Assembly: GCA_012735245.1 (NCBI GenBank)
Contig: JAAYHU010000008.1
Coordinates: 1-44,562, forward strand
Origin: Tissierellia bacterium
GTDB taxonomy: Bacteria; Bacillota; Clostridia; Tissierellales; Tissierellaceae
Direction: 5' to 3'
Length of the DNA: 44,562 nucleotides
The translations under genes were made by a program, and so were the position numbers. Shown here piece after piece: positions 24,840-34,111 of this stretch (position 1 is the stretch's first letter; every line of letters begins with the position of its first letter). The notes beneath the pieces were generated by a model that had not been told where the DNA came from, made no database searches, and was given only the letters and a program-made list of their open reading frames with translations.

Positions 24840-25682
24840 ATGAAATATAAAATTATAGCTGATAGCAGCTGCGACTTAAATGAGGACTTAAAAAATAAGC
24901 TTAAAATTAGCCTTGTTCCATTTAAGATAGATGTAGATGATGAAAAATTTACAGATGATGAAAACTTAGATACATTGGAACTAATAGATGCAATGAAAAA
25001 AAGTCCAAATCCCGTAAGGACATCCTGTTCTTCGCCTGGAGACTTTGTAGAAAAATACAAGTCAACAGATGCAGACAATATATTTGTAGTAACCATATCT
25101 GGGAACTTAAGTGGAACTTATAACTCTGCAGTGTTGGCAAAAAATATGGTTAATGAAGATGAACCTAATAAGTTCATCCATATATTCGATTCTAAGTCAG
25201 CAAGCGTAGGGGAAACCTTAGTAGCTATGAAAATCCATGAACTAATAGAAGAAAAAATTTGCCATATGGAAATCGTTGAAAGGGTAGAAAAATATATTAA
25301 GGAGATGAAAACATACTTCATCTTGGAAAATTTGGACAATCTAATAAAGAGTGGACGGGTTTCAAAGACCAAGGGATTAATAGCCAATGTATTAAACCTA
25401 AAGCCCATTTTAGGTTCAGATGGAGATGGAAATATAAAATTATTTGAAAATGTAAGAGGAACTAAAAAAGCCTTTAGGAGATTAGTTGAGTTAATAGGAG
25501 AAACTGGTGAGAAATTAGAGGAAAAAATACTTGCAATATCCCATGCAAACGCATTGGAAAAGGCAGAGGACTTAAAAAGAGAAATACAAAAAAGATACAA
25601 ATTCAAAGATATAATCTTAGTTAAACAAGGAGGCTTAACCACAGCCTATGCCAATGAAGGAGGCATAATCTTAGTATTTTAG
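24840..25682 (+). CDS. DegV family fatty-acid-binding protein
   Basis: DegV (FakB-like) proteins bind a fatty acid and, in the FakAB system, present it for phosphorylation by FakA. The 280-residue protein has the N-terminal [13 protein letters not shown] (about 4-16), the loop [16 protein letters not shown] near 58-73, the [11 protein letters not shown] segment with the head-group Ser, [11 protein letters not shown] and a C-terminal [14 protein letters not shown] follows AAGAGGTG. It is 17 bases after glmM and 13 before mnmA, so co-transcribed. A second paralogue is at 43.4 kb. No fakA kinase is in the window, so substrate and partner are unknown. Confidence 0.87.
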   Translation: MKYKIIADSSCDLNEDLKNKLKISLVPFKIDVDDEKFTDDENLDTLELIDAMKKSPNPVRTSCSSPGDFVEKYKSTDADNIFVVTISGNLSGTYNSAVLAKNMVNEDEPNKFIHIFDSKSASVGETLVAMKIHELIEEKICHMEIVERVEKYIKEMKTYFILENLDNLIKSGRVSKTKGLIANVLNLKPILGSDGDGNIKLFENVRGTKKAFRRLVELIGETGEKLEEKILAISHANALEKAEDLKREIQKRYKFKDIILVKQGGLTTAYANEGGIILVF

Positions 25683-25695
25683 AAAGGGATATGCG

Positions 25696-26775
25696 ATGAA
25701 GAAGAAAGTAGTCTTAGGTATGAGTGGAGGTGTAGATAGCTCAGTTGCAGCCTATATCCTAAAAGAAGAAGGATATGAAGTAATAGGTATAACTATGAGC
25801 GTAATTCCCCATAATGATATATATGATGAAAGGGAAGGTGGATGCTGTTCCATATCTTCCGTATATGATGCGAGAAAAGTTGCACAGGATTTGAATATTC
25901 CCCATTATGTAATGAACTTCAGAGATGTTTTTGAAAGGAAGGTAATAGATTACTTTGTAAACGAGTATGTAAATGGCAGGACCCCAAATCCCTGTGTAGC
26001 TTGCAATAAATATATAAAGTTTGATGAGTTTTTAAGGAAGGCAAAGACCCTAGGTGCAGATTATATAGCTACTGGCCACTATGCAACTATAGAAAAGGGC
26101 TTAAATACTAATAGGTATTTAATGAAAAGGTCCTTGGATAATAAAAAGGACCAGACATATTTTTTATATGGCATGACCCAATACCAATTAAGGCACACAC
26201 TAATGCCATTGGGTAAATATACTAAGGATGAGGTAAGGAAAATTGCAGAAAAGATAAATCTAGTAGTTCATAACAAGCCTGATAGTGAAGAAATCTGCTT
26301 TATACCAGATAATGACCATGGCAGTTTTATAAAAAATAGGGTCCCAGAAAAAGTAATACCTGGTAATTTTGTTGATAAAGATGGAAATATTTTGGGTAAA
26401 CATAAAGGGATAGTCCACTATACAATTGGTCAAAGAAGGGGTCTTGGTATTGCACTGGGTAAGAGGGTGTTTGTTAAGGAAATAATCCCAGAAAGAAATG
26501 AGATAGTCTTAGGAGAGGAAGAAGATATTTTCAAAACTAAGCTCTATGCTGATGAACTAAATATTATTCCTTTTGACAAATTACCAGATAGTATGGAAGT
26601 TACTGCTAAAATTAGGTATTCAATGAAGGAAGCAAAGGCCCTGGTAAAACCTTATAAGGATGGTGTTATGGTTGAATTTGAAGAACCTCAGAGGGCAATT
26701 ACTAAGGGACAATCAATAGTTTTTTATGACAAGGATATAGTAATTGGTGGGGCAACAATTAAAAAAATATATTAA
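25696..26775 (+). CDS. mnmA: tRNA-specific 2-thiouridylase MnmA
   Basis: MnmA thiolates uridine 34 of tRNAs for Lys, Glu and Gln using ATP and a sulfur carrier. The 359-residue protein starts with the PP-loop [16 protein letters not shown] (7-22). The catalytic Cys103 lies in [10 protein letters not shown] and the partner Cys201 in SEEICFIPD, typical of the two-cysteine persulfide mechanism. [16 protein letters not shown] lies in the central domain. The ATG follows AGAAAGGGATATGCG. It is the last gene before the tRNA-Leu promoter. Confidence 0.95.
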   Translation: MKKKVVLGMSGGVDSSVAAYILKEEGYEVIGITMSVIPHNDIYDEREGGCCSISSVYDARKVAQDLNIPHYVMNFRDVFERKVIDYFVNEYVNGRTPNPCVACNKYIKFDEFLRKAKTLGADYIATGHYATIEKGLNTNRYLMKRSLDNKKDQTYFLYGMTQYQLRHTLMPLGKYTKDEVRKIAEKINLVVHNKPDSEEICFIPDNDHGSFIKNRVPEKVIPGNFVDKDGNILGKHKGIVHYTIGQRRGLGIALGKRVFVKEIIPERNEIVLGEEEDIFKTKLYADELNIIPFDKLPDSMEVTAKIRYSMKEAKALVKPYKDGVMVEFEEPQRAITKGQSIVFYDKDIVIGGATIKKIY

Positions 26776-26782
26776 AAAAATA

Positions 26783-26810
26783 TTGACAAGTACAAATAAC
26801 ATGTTATAAT
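26783..26810 (+). promoter_or_regulatory. Strong promoter of tRNA-Leu
   Basis: Consensus TTGACA (26783-26788) and TATAAT (26805-26810) are 16 bases apart. Transcription would start about 20 bases before the mature tRNA. Confidence 0.85.
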
Positions 26811-26837
26811 TGAAAGGTAAGCAAAAAATTATTTTAT

Positions 26838-26918
26838 GCGGGAGTGGCGGAACTGGCAGACGCGCTAGACTTAGGATCTAGTGTCTTTGACGTGGGGGTT
26901 CAAGTCCTCTCTCCCGCA
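26838..26918 (+). tRNA. tRNA-Leu (anticodon UAG)
   Basis: The acceptor arm GCGGGAG (26838-26844) pairs with CTCCCGC (26911-26917), followed by discriminator A. The anticodon arm CTAGA/TCTAG encloses loop CTTAGGA with anticodon TAG at 26872-26874, reading CUN leucine codons. A long variable arm (around GTCTTTGACGT) confirms a class II tRNA, and GGTTCAAGTCC forms the T arm. The CCA end is not encoded (ATT follows). Confidence 0.96.
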
Positions 26919-26926
26919 TTACTTTC

Positions 26927-26958
26927 AAACCAGTGGGATTTGTGCCATTGGTTTTTTT
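26927..26958 (+). terminator. Intrinsic terminator of tRNA-Leu
   Basis: AAACCAGTGG (26927-26936) pairs with CCATTGGTTT (26945-26954) with one G-U pair, followed by a T run. Confidence 0.85.
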
Positions 26959-26980
26959 AATATGTATTGACCATATTGTG

Positions 26981-27022
26981 TTGGATATTGTTATTTATTA
27001 TGTTATAATTTTATGATATAAT
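26981..27022 (+). promoter_or_regulatory. Probable promoter region of tig
   Basis: TTGGAT (26981-26986) and TATAAT (27004-27009) are 17 bases apart. A second TATAAT lies at 27017-27022. The trigger factor gene starts at 27070. Confidence 0.5.
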
Positions 27023-27069
27023 AGGTTAGTTAAAAAATGGATGAATATACTTGAGGAGGAAAATATAAA

Positions 27070-28359
27070 ATGAAAGCTTTACTAGAAAAAAAGGAGAATA
27101 ATAGAGCACATTTCACCGTTGAAATTCCGGAGGAAAATTTTGAGGAAGCGCTACAAAAAGCCTACCTAAAAAACAGACACAGATTTAATATACCTGGTTT
27201 CAGAAAGGGAAAAGCTCCAAGGAAGATTATCGAAATGAACTATGGAAAAGAAATATTCTATGAAGAAGCGATTAACTTAATCTTACCAGATGCATATACT
27301 GAAGCTATTGAAGAACTAAAACTAGAACCAGTAGATGCTCCAGAGGTAGATATAGAAGAAATTGAAAAAGGAAAACCAATAATTGCTAAGTTTGAAGTAG
27401 TTGTAAAACCAGAAGTTAAACTTGGAGATTATAAAAGTATAGAAATTGAAAAAGTAGAGTATAATGTAACAGATGAGCATATCGAAGAAGAATTAAGGAT
27501 AGTTCAAGAAAGAAATGCAAGGATCTTAGATGCTGGAGATAGACCTGTTAAAGAGGGAGATATTCTAACCATAGATTACGCTGGCTTCATAGATGGTGAA
27601 CAATTCCCAGGTGGCACAGCAGAAGGACAACAATTGGAAATTGGATCAGGACAATTTATTCCTGGTTTTGAAGACCAATTAGTGGGTAAGAATAAAGGTG
27701 AGGAAGTAGAGATAACAGTTACTTTCCCTGAAGATTACCATGTAGAAGACCTAAAAGGTAAAGAAGCTACCTTCAAAGTAAAGATTCATGAAATAAAGGA
27801 AAAAGAATTGCCTGAACTGGATGATGAATTTGCCAAAGACGTATCAGAATTCGATACCTTAGAAGAATATAAGCAAAGTATAAGGGAAAGATTAGAAAAG
27901 GATTTTAAACATAAGGAAGAAATAGACAATGAAAACAACCTACTAGAAAAAGTTATGGAAATCTGTGAAGTAGACATACCAGATGTAATGATAGAGAATC
28001 AACTAGAAAATGAACTAAAGGAATTTGACTATAGAATGAGAATGCAAGGCTTAAATTTAGAACAATACTTACAATTTACCAATACTACCTTAGACAGCCT
28101 AAAGGCTCAATTGATGCCTATGGCAGCTAAAAGGGTAAAAGGAGACTTAGTCCTTGAAGCTATAGCAAAGGCAGAAAACATTGAAGTTTCAGAAGAAGAT
28201 ATTGATAAAGAATTAGAAAAGATGGCAGAAAGTTATGGACAAGAAAATAAAGAAGGGTTCATTGAAAACATGAAAAAAGGTGATCTTTCATTTATGAATA
28301 CTCCTATTCTAAACGAAAAGGTTATAGAGTTGTTAAAGGCAAATGCTAAGTTCATATAA
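27070..28359 (+). CDS. tig: Trigger factor, ribosome-associated chaperone and peptidyl-prolyl isomerase
   Basis: Trigger factor binds nascent chains at the ribosome exit tunnel. The 429-residue protein has the ribosome-binding signature FNIPGFRKGKAPR near 38-50, a central FKBP-type PPIase domain beginning near 160 (GDILTIDYAGFIDG, IGSGQFIPGFEDQLVG), and a charged helical C-terminal arm domain. The ATG follows GAGGAGGAAAA. The gene precedes clpP and clpX, a conserved order that groups protein folding with quality control. Confidence 0.96.
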   Translation: MKALLEKKENNRAHFTVEIPEENFEEALQKAYLKNRHRFNIPGFRKGKAPRKIIEMNYGKEIFYEEAINLILPDAYTEAIEELKLEPVDAPEVDIEEIEKGKPIIAKFEVVVKPEVKLGDYKSIEIEKVEYNVTDEHIEEELRIVQERNARILDAGDRPVKEGDILTIDYAGFIDGEQFPGGTAEGQQLEIGSGQFIPGFEDQLVGKNKGEEVEITVTFPEDYHVEDLKGKEATFKVKIHEIKEKELPELDDEFAKDVSEFDTLEEYKQSIRERLEKDFKHKEEIDNENNLLEKVMEICEVDIPDVMIENQLENELKEFDYRMRMQGLNLEQYLQFTNTTLDSLKAQLMPMAAKRVKGDLVLEAIAKAENIEVSEEDIDKELEKMAESYGQENKEGFIENMKKGDLSFMNTPILNEKVIELLKANAKFI

Positions 28360-28376
28360 TTTAGGAGGGATTTTTT

Positions 28377-28958
28377 ATGACTTTAGTTCCTATTGTAGTT
28401 GAACAAACTGGTAGGGGTGAAAGATCCTATGATATCTATTCAAGACTTCTAAAGGAAAGAATAATATTTCTTGGTAGTGAAATAAATGATGTAACTGCCA
28501 ATTTAGTAGTAGCCCAGTTATTGTTTTTAGAGTCAGAGGATCCAGATAAGGATATTCAATTATATATAAACAGCCCAGGTGGGTCAGTCAGCGCAGGATT
28601 TGCAATATATGATACTATCCAGTATATAAAGCCCGATGTATCAACTATATGTATTGGTATGGCAGCAAGTATGGGAGCTTTCCTACTAGCTGCTGGAACT
28701 AAGGGTAAGAGATTTGCATTACCCAATGCAGATATTATGATACATCAGCCTTTAGGAGGAGCTAAAGGTCAAGCAGAAGACATCAGAATCCAAGCAGAAA
28801 AGATAATTGAAATTAGGGAAAGGATAAATAGAATCTTAGCTGAAAGAACTGGCCAACCATTGGAAAAAGTCGCTAAGGATACAGACAGAGATTACTATAT
28901 GACAGCTGAAGAAGCTAAAAAATATGGTATAATAGATGAAGTGATAACAAGAAAATAA
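28377..28958 (+). CDS. clpP: ATP-dependent Clp protease proteolytic subunit
   Basis: ClpP forms the 14-subunit serine protease chamber. The 193-residue protein has the catalytic triad Ser98 ([12 protein letters not shown]), His123 (MIHQPLGG) and Asp172 (KDTDRDYYM), and the oligomerisation/oxyanion segment [11 protein letters not shown]. The ATG follows TTAGGAGGGATTTTTT. It is 17 bases after tig and 21 before clpX, encoding its unfoldase partner. Confidence 0.97.
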   Translation: MTLVPIVVEQTGRGERSYDIYSRLLKERIIFLGSEINDVTANLVVAQLLFLESEDPDKDIQLYINSPGGSVSAGFAIYDTIQYIKPDVSTICIGMAASMGAFLLAAGTKGKRFALPNADIMIHQPLGGAKGQAEDIRIQAEKIIEIRERINRILAERTGQPLEKVAKDTDRDYYMTAEEAKKYGIIDEVITRK

Positions 28959-28979
28959 TAGATTAAGTGAGGTGTCACC

Positions 28980-30260
28980 GTGGCCAAATATGATGAAAGA
29001 CAGTTACGTTGCTCTTTTTGTGGAAAGCCACAGGAACAGGTAAGGAGACTAATAGCAGGTCCAAATGTATATATATGTAATGAGTGTATAGAATTATGTC
29101 AGGAAATAATAGAAGAAGAATTCATTGATACACTAGACTATGAAATGCAAGATCTACCAAAACCAGCAGATATTAAAGAGACCTTAGATGAATATGTTAT
29201 AAAGCAGGAGAGAGCAAAGAAGGCCTTAGCAGTAGCAGTATATAATCATTATAAGAGGATCAATAAAAAACCTAAGAAAAATGACGATATTGAATTGCAA
29301 AAAAGTAATATCATCATGTTAGGACCAACTGGTTCTGGTAAAACTTTACTAGCACAGACCTTAGCAAAGATATTAAACGTACCCTTTGCTATAGCAGATG
29401 CCACTTCTTTAACGGAAGCAGGATACGTAGGAGAAGATGTGGAAAACATTATATTGAAGCTAATACAAGCTGCAGACTATGATATAGAAAGGGCAGAAAA
29501 GGGTATAATATATATTGATGAGATAGATAAAATTGCTAGAAAAACAGAAAACCCATCTATTACTAGAGATGTAAGTGGAGAGGGAGTACAGCAGGCCCTC
29601 CTAAAGATTCTAGAAGGAACTGTTGCCAATGTTCCTCCCCAAGGAGGAAGAAAACATCCACATCAAGAGTTTATCCAAGTTGATACGACAAATATACTAT
29701 TTATAGTGGGTGGAGCTTTTGATGGCTTAGACAAGATAATTCAAAACAGAATCGGCAAAAAGTCCATGGGATTTGGTGCAGAAATAGCATCTAAGAAAGA
29801 TGTTAAGGTTGGGGAGCTGTTACAACACATTCAACCTGAAGATCTCCTCAAATATGGGCTTATACCAGAATTTGTAGGAAGATTGCCAGTCATTGTTACT
29901 TTGGAGGAATTAGATGAAGAATCCTTAGTAAAGATTCTGACTGAGCCCAAAAATGCCCTTGTAAAACAATACAAAGAATTGTTTACAATGGATGGGGTAG
30001 AATTAGAATTTGAAGAAGAGGCATTGTATGAAATAGCTAAAAAAGCTATAGAAAGAAAGACAGGGGCAAGGGGACTAAGAAGCATCTTAGAGGATATAAT
30101 GTTGGATATTATGTATGAGATTCCTTCTAGAGATGATATAGAGAAATGTATTATAACTAAGGAAACAGTGGAAAAAAGAGTAAGCCCTACCTTAGTACTT
30201 TCTGACAGAAAAATACAAAGCAAATCTAAGAAAACAGGAAACAGCGAATCTGCTTCATAA
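28980..30260 (+). CDS. clpX: ATP-dependent Clp protease ATP-binding subunit ClpX
   Basis: ClpX is the AAA+ unfoldase that feeds substrates to ClpP. The N-terminal zinc-binding domain uses Cys11, Cys14, Cys33 and Cys36 (CSFCGKP, ICNEC). The AAA+ core has Walker A GPTGSGKT near 115, Walker [13 protein letters not shown] near 178, the pore region GYVGEDVE, the IGF-type ClpP-binding loop near 264 as [13 protein letters not shown], and sensor [10 protein letters not shown]. The start codon is GTG at 28980 after GTGAGGTG. A terminator follows, so lon may also have its own promoter. Confidence 0.97.
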   Translation: MAKYDERQLRCSFCGKPQEQVRRLIAGPNVYICNECIELCQEIIEEEFIDTLDYEMQDLPKPADIKETLDEYVIKQERAKKALAVAVYNHYKRINKKPKKNDDIELQKSNIIMLGPTGSGKTLLAQTLAKILNVPFAIADATSLTEAGYVGEDVENIILKLIQAADYDIERAEKGIIYIDEIDKIARKTENPSITRDVSGEGVQQALLKILEGTVANVPPQGGRKHPHQEFIQVDTTNILFIVGGAFDGLDKIIQNRIGKKSMGFGAEIASKKDVKVGELLQHIQPEDLLKYGLIPEFVGRLPVIVTLEELDEESLVKILTEPKNALVKQYKELFTMDGVELEFEEEALYEIAKKAIERKTGARGLRSILEDIMLDIMYEIPSRDDIEKCIITKETVEKRVSPTLVLSDRKIQSKSKKTGNSESAS

Positions 30261-30284
30261 GGCTCACATTTGTGGGCTTTTCCT
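30259..30284 (+). terminator. Hairpin terminator after clpX
   Basis: AAGGCTCAC (30259-30267) pairs with GTGGGCTTT (30272-30280) including G-U pairs, then a short T-rich tail. The stem begins at the clpX stop. It is a modest terminator. Confidence 0.65.
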
Positions 30285-30322
30285 TGTCTTTAGGGAATAT
30301 TTAAGATTCAGGAGGAAAACGT

Positions 30323-32677
30323 ATGAGCCAATTTACTTGTGTAAACAAGACTCTACCATTGATACCCTTAAGGGGGATTTCCATATTTCCTCATATGGTG
30401 GTTCATTTTGATGTAGGAAGAGAAAAATCAATAAGTGCCTTAGAAAAGTCAATGATGCATGATGCCACCATATTCCTATGCTCTCAAAAGGATCCCAAAA
30501 TAAACGATCCAACAGTTGATGATTTTTACCATATAGGTACCATAGCAAAGATTAAGCAAATGTTAAAATTGCCTGGAGGGAGCATAAGGGTATTAATAGA
30601 AGGTATCAATAGGGGAAGAATAATAGAGGTAATCCAAGAAGAGCCACACTTTGCAGCTAATATTGAAGAATTAGTCTATGATGAAAAAAATGTGGAAATA
30701 GATGTAAATATGCAAGCGGCAATGAGGCTTGTAATAAATGATTTTGAAGAATACCTTTCCTACAATGATAGGATTTCTTCAGATGTATTAGTTACTGTGG
30801 CAGATATTGATGATCCAGGAAGGCTAGCAGATGTTATAGCTTCCTATATACATTTGAAATTAGAAGATGACCAAAAAATATTAGAGACCTTTGACCTTTA
30901 TGAAAGGTTGGAGTTGCTTCACAAGATATTACAGCAAGAAATAGAAGTACTAAAAATCGAAGAGAAAATCAACCAGAGGGTTAGGAAGCAAATAAGTCAA
31001 ATTCAAAAAGAATACTACCTAAGGGAACAAATTAAGGCTATACAAAAAGAATTGGGCCAAGATGATGATATAATGGCTGAAGTAGAAGCCTATGAAGAAA
31101 AAATAGAAAGAATAAAAATGCCTAAGGAAGTTAAGGAAAAGGCCAAAAAAGAAATTGGAAGGCTACAAAAATTATCCCCCCATTCTCCAGAAACTGGAGT
31201 CATTAGAACCTATTTAGATTGGATAATCGATCTTCCATGGGATAAGGAAACAAGGGATAAAATAGATATAAAGAAAGCAAGAGATATATTAAACGAGGAC
31301 CATTATGGTCTAGAAGATGTAAAGGAAAGAATACTGGAATTCATAGCCATTAGAAAACTTACCAAGAGTATGAAGGGACCCATTATATGCTTAGTAGGGC
31401 CGCCAGGAGTTGGCAAAACCTCTATTGCCAGGTCCATAGCCCGGGCCATAAATAGAAAGTTTGTCAGGATGTCCCTAGGTGGTGTAAGGGATGAGGCAGA
31501 GATAAGAGGACATAGAAGGACTTATATAGGAGCAATGCCAGGAAGCATTATAAACTCTATGAAAAAGGCCAAGTCAAAGAATCCGGTATTTTTACTAGAT
31601 GAAATTGACAAATTAAGTTCAGACTATAGAGGAGATCCTGCAGCAGCCCTTTTAGAAGTCCTAGACCCAGAGCAAAATTCGACTTTTACAGACCACTACC
31701 TAGATGTGCCCTTTGACCTATCTAAGGTTCTATTTATAACTACTGCCAACACTACAACTACAATTCCAAAGCCACTTTTAGATAGGATGGAAGTCATCAG
31801 GATACCTGGGTATACAGATGAGGAAAAATTGCAAATAGCCTTGAATTATCTTCTTCCTAAGCAGCTTAAGGAACACGGCTTAAGTAAGGAAAACCTAATA
31901 ATTTCTGAATCTGCAATAAAGGCAATAATAGACTACTATACTAGGGAAGCGGGAGTAAGGGACCTAGAAAGAAATATTGCCAATTTATGCAGGAAGGCTG
32001 CTAAGAAGATAATAGAAGAAAACCTTAAGGTAGTAAGGATCAATAGGGGCAATATAGCTAATTACTTAGGACCAGAGAAATATAGGTTCGATTTGGTGGA
32101 AGAAGAAAACCAAATTGGTGTAGCAACAGGCCTAGCTTGGACTGCTGTTGGAGGTGAAACCCTTTCCATAGAAGTAAACAGTATGAAGGGTTCAGGGAAG
32201 ATCCAACTTACAGGAAAACTGGGAGACGTAATGAAGGAGTCTGCCATGGCAGGCATTAGCTATATTAGGGCTAATTCTCAAATTTTAGGCATTGAATCGG
32301 ATTTTTATGAGGATATGGATATCCATATTCATGTACCAGAAGGTGCAATACCAAAGGATGGTCCTTCAGCAGGTATTGCCATTGCAACTGCAGTAGTATC
32401 TGCCCTATCTAATACTCCCATTAGAAGGGATGTTGCCATGACAGGAGAGATTACATTGAGGGGAAGGGTTTTACCAGTAGGAGGCATAAAGGAAAAAGTC
32501 CTGGCTGCTAATAGAATGGGCATAAAAAAGGTCCTCTTGCCAGTAGAAAACAAAAAAGACCTAGATGAAATACCAGACAAAGTAAGGAAAAAAATAACCT
32601 TTGTATTGGTTAAAAACATGGAAGAAGTTTTAGACCATGCCTTGGTAAAAGGAAATGATAGCCATGAAGATAGTTAA
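30323..32677 (+). CDS. lon: ATP-dependent protease Lon (LonA)
   Basis: Lon degrades misfolded and regulatory proteins. The 784-residue protein has the N-terminal substrate-binding domain (about 10-205), a coiled region, an AAA+ module with Walker [11 protein letters not shown] near 357 and Walker [11 protein letters not shown], and a C-terminal protease domain with catalytic Ser682 (KDGPSAGIA) and Lys725 (GGIKEKVL). The ATG follows CAGGAGGAAAA. It overlaps engB, so the two are coupled. Confidence 0.97.
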   Translation: MSQFTCVNKTLPLIPLRGISIFPHMVVHFDVGREKSISALEKSMMHDATIFLCSQKDPKINDPTVDDFYHIGTIAKIKQMLKLPGGSIRVLIEGINRGRIIEVIQEEPHFAANIEELVYDEKNVEIDVNMQAAMRLVINDFEEYLSYNDRISSDVLVTVADIDDPGRLADVIASYIHLKLEDDQKILETFDLYERLELLHKILQQEIEVLKIEEKINQRVRKQISQIQKEYYLREQIKAIQKELGQDDDIMAEVEAYEEKIERIKMPKEVKEKAKKEIGRLQKLSPHSPETGVIRTYLDWIIDLPWDKETRDKIDIKKARDILNEDHYGLEDVKERILEFIAIRKLTKSMKGPIICLVGPPGVGKTSIARSIARAINRKFVRMSLGGVRDEAEIRGHRRTYIGAMPGSIINSMKKAKSKNPVFLLDEIDKLSSDYRGDPAAALLEVLDPEQNSTFTDHYLDVPFDLSKVLFITTANTTTTIPKPLLDRMEVIRIPGYTDEEKLQIALNYLLPKQLKEHGLSKENLIISESAIKAIIDYYTREAGVRDLERNIANLCRKAAKKIIEENLKVVRINRGNIANYLGPEKYRFDLVEEENQIGVATGLAWTAVGGETLSIEVNSMKGSGKIQLTGKLGDVMKESAMAGISYIRANSQILGIESDFYEDMDIHIHVPEGAIPKDGPSAGIAIATAVVSALSNTPIRRDVAMTGEITLRGRVLPVGGIKEKVLAANRMGIKKVLLPVENKKDLDEIPDKVRKKITFVLVKNMEEVLDHALVKGNDSHEDS

Positions 32678-33263
32678 GTCTGATTTACAAGCAATTGCTG
32701 TACATCCAAAACAATACCCTATGGACCAGCTTCCAGAAATAGCTTTTGCCGGCAGGTCTAATGTAGGCAAGTCTTCCTTTATAAATTCAATGATAAATAG
32801 GACTAACTTAGCAAGGACTTCCAGTAAACCTGGTAAAACTAGAACAATAAACTTTTATATTATAAATGATAGTTTTAGATTTGTAGATTTACCAGGTTAT
32901 GGCTATGCCATTGCCTCTAAGGCAGAGAAGGAAAAGTGGAGGCAAATTATAGAAAAGTATTTAAATACTAGAGAAAACCTAAAAGATGTAGTCCTATTAG
33001 TAGATATTAGGCATGAGCCGACAGACCTAGATTTAATGATGTATCAATGGATAAAGGCCTTTGGCTATACAGGCATAGTAATAGCAACTAAGGCAGATAA
33101 AATATCTAGGGGAAAAATACAAAAACATATAAGTGTCATAAAGAAGAAACTAGATATTAAAGATTCCAATCTAGTTATTCCCTATTCTGCCCAAAATAAA
33201 ATGAATAAAGAGAGGGTCTGGAGTATATTTAAAGATATTCTAGACAAAAGTTTAGACCAGTAG
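32664..33263 (+). CDS. engB: Ribosome biogenesis GTP-binding protein EngB/YsxC/YihA
   Basis: This essential GTPase helps assemble the large ribosomal subunit. The 199-residue protein contains G1 [13 protein letters not shown] (about 29-41), G2/switch [15 protein letters not shown]3 VDLPGYGYA near 77 and G4 TKADK near 141. The start at ATG 32664 is preferred because AAGGA (32649-32653) sits ten bases upstream. ATG 32655 is in frame but only one base beyond it. It overlaps the lon end by 14 bases. The stop lies in the terminator stem. Confidence 0.94.
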   Translation: MKIVKSDLQAIAVHPKQYPMDQLPEIAFAGRSNVGKSSFINSMINRTNLARTSSKPGKTRTINFYIINDSFRFVDLPGYGYAIASKAEKEKWRQIIEKYLNTRENLKDVVLLVDIRHEPTDLDLMMYQWIKAFGYTGIVIATKADKISRGKIQKHISVIKKKLDIKDSNLVIPYSAQNKMNKERVWSIFKDILDKSLDQ

Positions 33264-33285
33264 CTTTGGCTACTGGTCTTTAATA
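33254..33285. terminator. Bidirectional terminator between engB and rubredoxin
   Basis: A perfect 11-bp stem, AGACCAGTAGC (33254-33264) with GCTACTGGTCT (33269-33279), loop TTTG, includes the engB stop codon. T-rich sequence follows in the plus direction. In the minus direction the A-rich segment 33244-33250 becomes a partial U tract. Confidence 0.85.
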
Positions 33286-33296
33286 AGTACTTATCC

Positions 33297-33455
33297 CTAT
33301 TCTTTAGAAAATTCATCCTTAGCAGCACCGCATATTGGACATACCCAGTCCTCAGGTAAATCTTCAAAAGGAGTGCCAGGAGCTATACCATTATCTGGAT
33401 CTCCCTCAGCAGGATCATAAACATAACCACATGGATTACATACCCATCTTTCCAT
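33297..33455 (-). CDS. Rubredoxin
   Basis: This short gene encodes a 52-residue rubredoxin, a small cytoplasmic one-electron carrier with a single FeS4 site. Ligands are in [12 protein letters not shown] (Cys6/Cys9) and [13 protein letters not shown] (Cys39/Cys42), with the conserved [20 protein letters not shown] between. The minus-strand ATG (complement of 33453-33455) is preceded by AAAGGAGA. It is convergent with engB and shares its terminator. It is a probable electron donor to the rubrerythrin at 2 kb. Confidence 0.97.
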   Translation of the reverse strand: MERWVCNPCGYVYDPAEGDPDNGIAPGTPFEDLPEDWVCPICGAAKDEFSKE

Positions 33456-33640
33456 ATTCACATTCTCCTTTCATTTTAAAATCATATTAATATTACCCAT
33501 ATCAACAACAAATAAACAATAAAATATTATTTATATATTATATTGAAAAAAACTTATTTATGAGTACAATAGGGTTAGATGGTAAAAATTATGGGTAAAA
33601 TTATAATAACATTCATAATATAAAAATGGAAGTGATGAAA

Positions 33641-34030
33641 TTGGAATTTAAGTATAGTGGTATTGTCTGCTCAGATCTAGAAATGATTAGAAACTTTGTA
33701 GATGAAGTATTAAAAAAACTAAGAAAGCTAATAAAAAATAACGATACCATGTTTGATATAAAATTAATCTTAAATGAACTTATTATCAATGGAGTTCTAC
33801 ATGGCAACAACTGTGTTACTACAAAATGTGTTAAACTTAATTTAGAAGTAAAAGGGAATAAAATAACTATTCAGGTGGAAGATGAAGGACAAGGCATAGA
33901 TTATGATCTAGACTCCTATGATCCGAATGATTTAAAATGCTGCGGAAGAGGCTTAGTTATTGTTAATGGCTTATCTGATGAGTTTTATATAGAGAAAAAC
34001 AAGGTTATAGCAGTTAAACTTATTAATTAG
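33641..34030 (+). CDS. HATPase-domain protein related to anti-sigma factor kinases (RsbW/SpoIIAB-like)
   Basis: This 129-residue protein is a single GHKL ATPase domain. It shows the N box LILNELIINGVLHGN near 43-57, the G1 box VEDEGQGIDYD near 83-93 and the G2 box CCGRGLVIVNGLSDE near 103-117, resembling HATPase_c_2 proteins such as RsbW and SpoIIAB. Those bind and inactivate sigma factors and phosphorylate STAS anti-anti-sigma proteins. I place the start at TTG 33641, since GGAAGTGAT (33628-33636) is a close match to the ribosome site at the right distance. ATG 33626 and ATG 33635 lack one. No STAS or sigma gene is adjacent, so its partner is unknown. Confidence 0.72.
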   Translation: MEFKYSGIVCSDLEMIRNFVDEVLKKLRKLIKNNDTMFDIKLILNELIINGVLHGNNCVTTKCVKLNLEVKGNKITIQVEDEGQGIDYDLDSYDPNDLKCCGRGLVIVNGLSDEFYIEKNKVIAVKLIN

Positions 34031-34111
34031 GGCATAAGTGAAAAGATGATATAAATACTGGTTAGGAGGGAACTGCAGAAAGAGAATTCTTACTAGTTAG
34101 GGGGTCATAGT

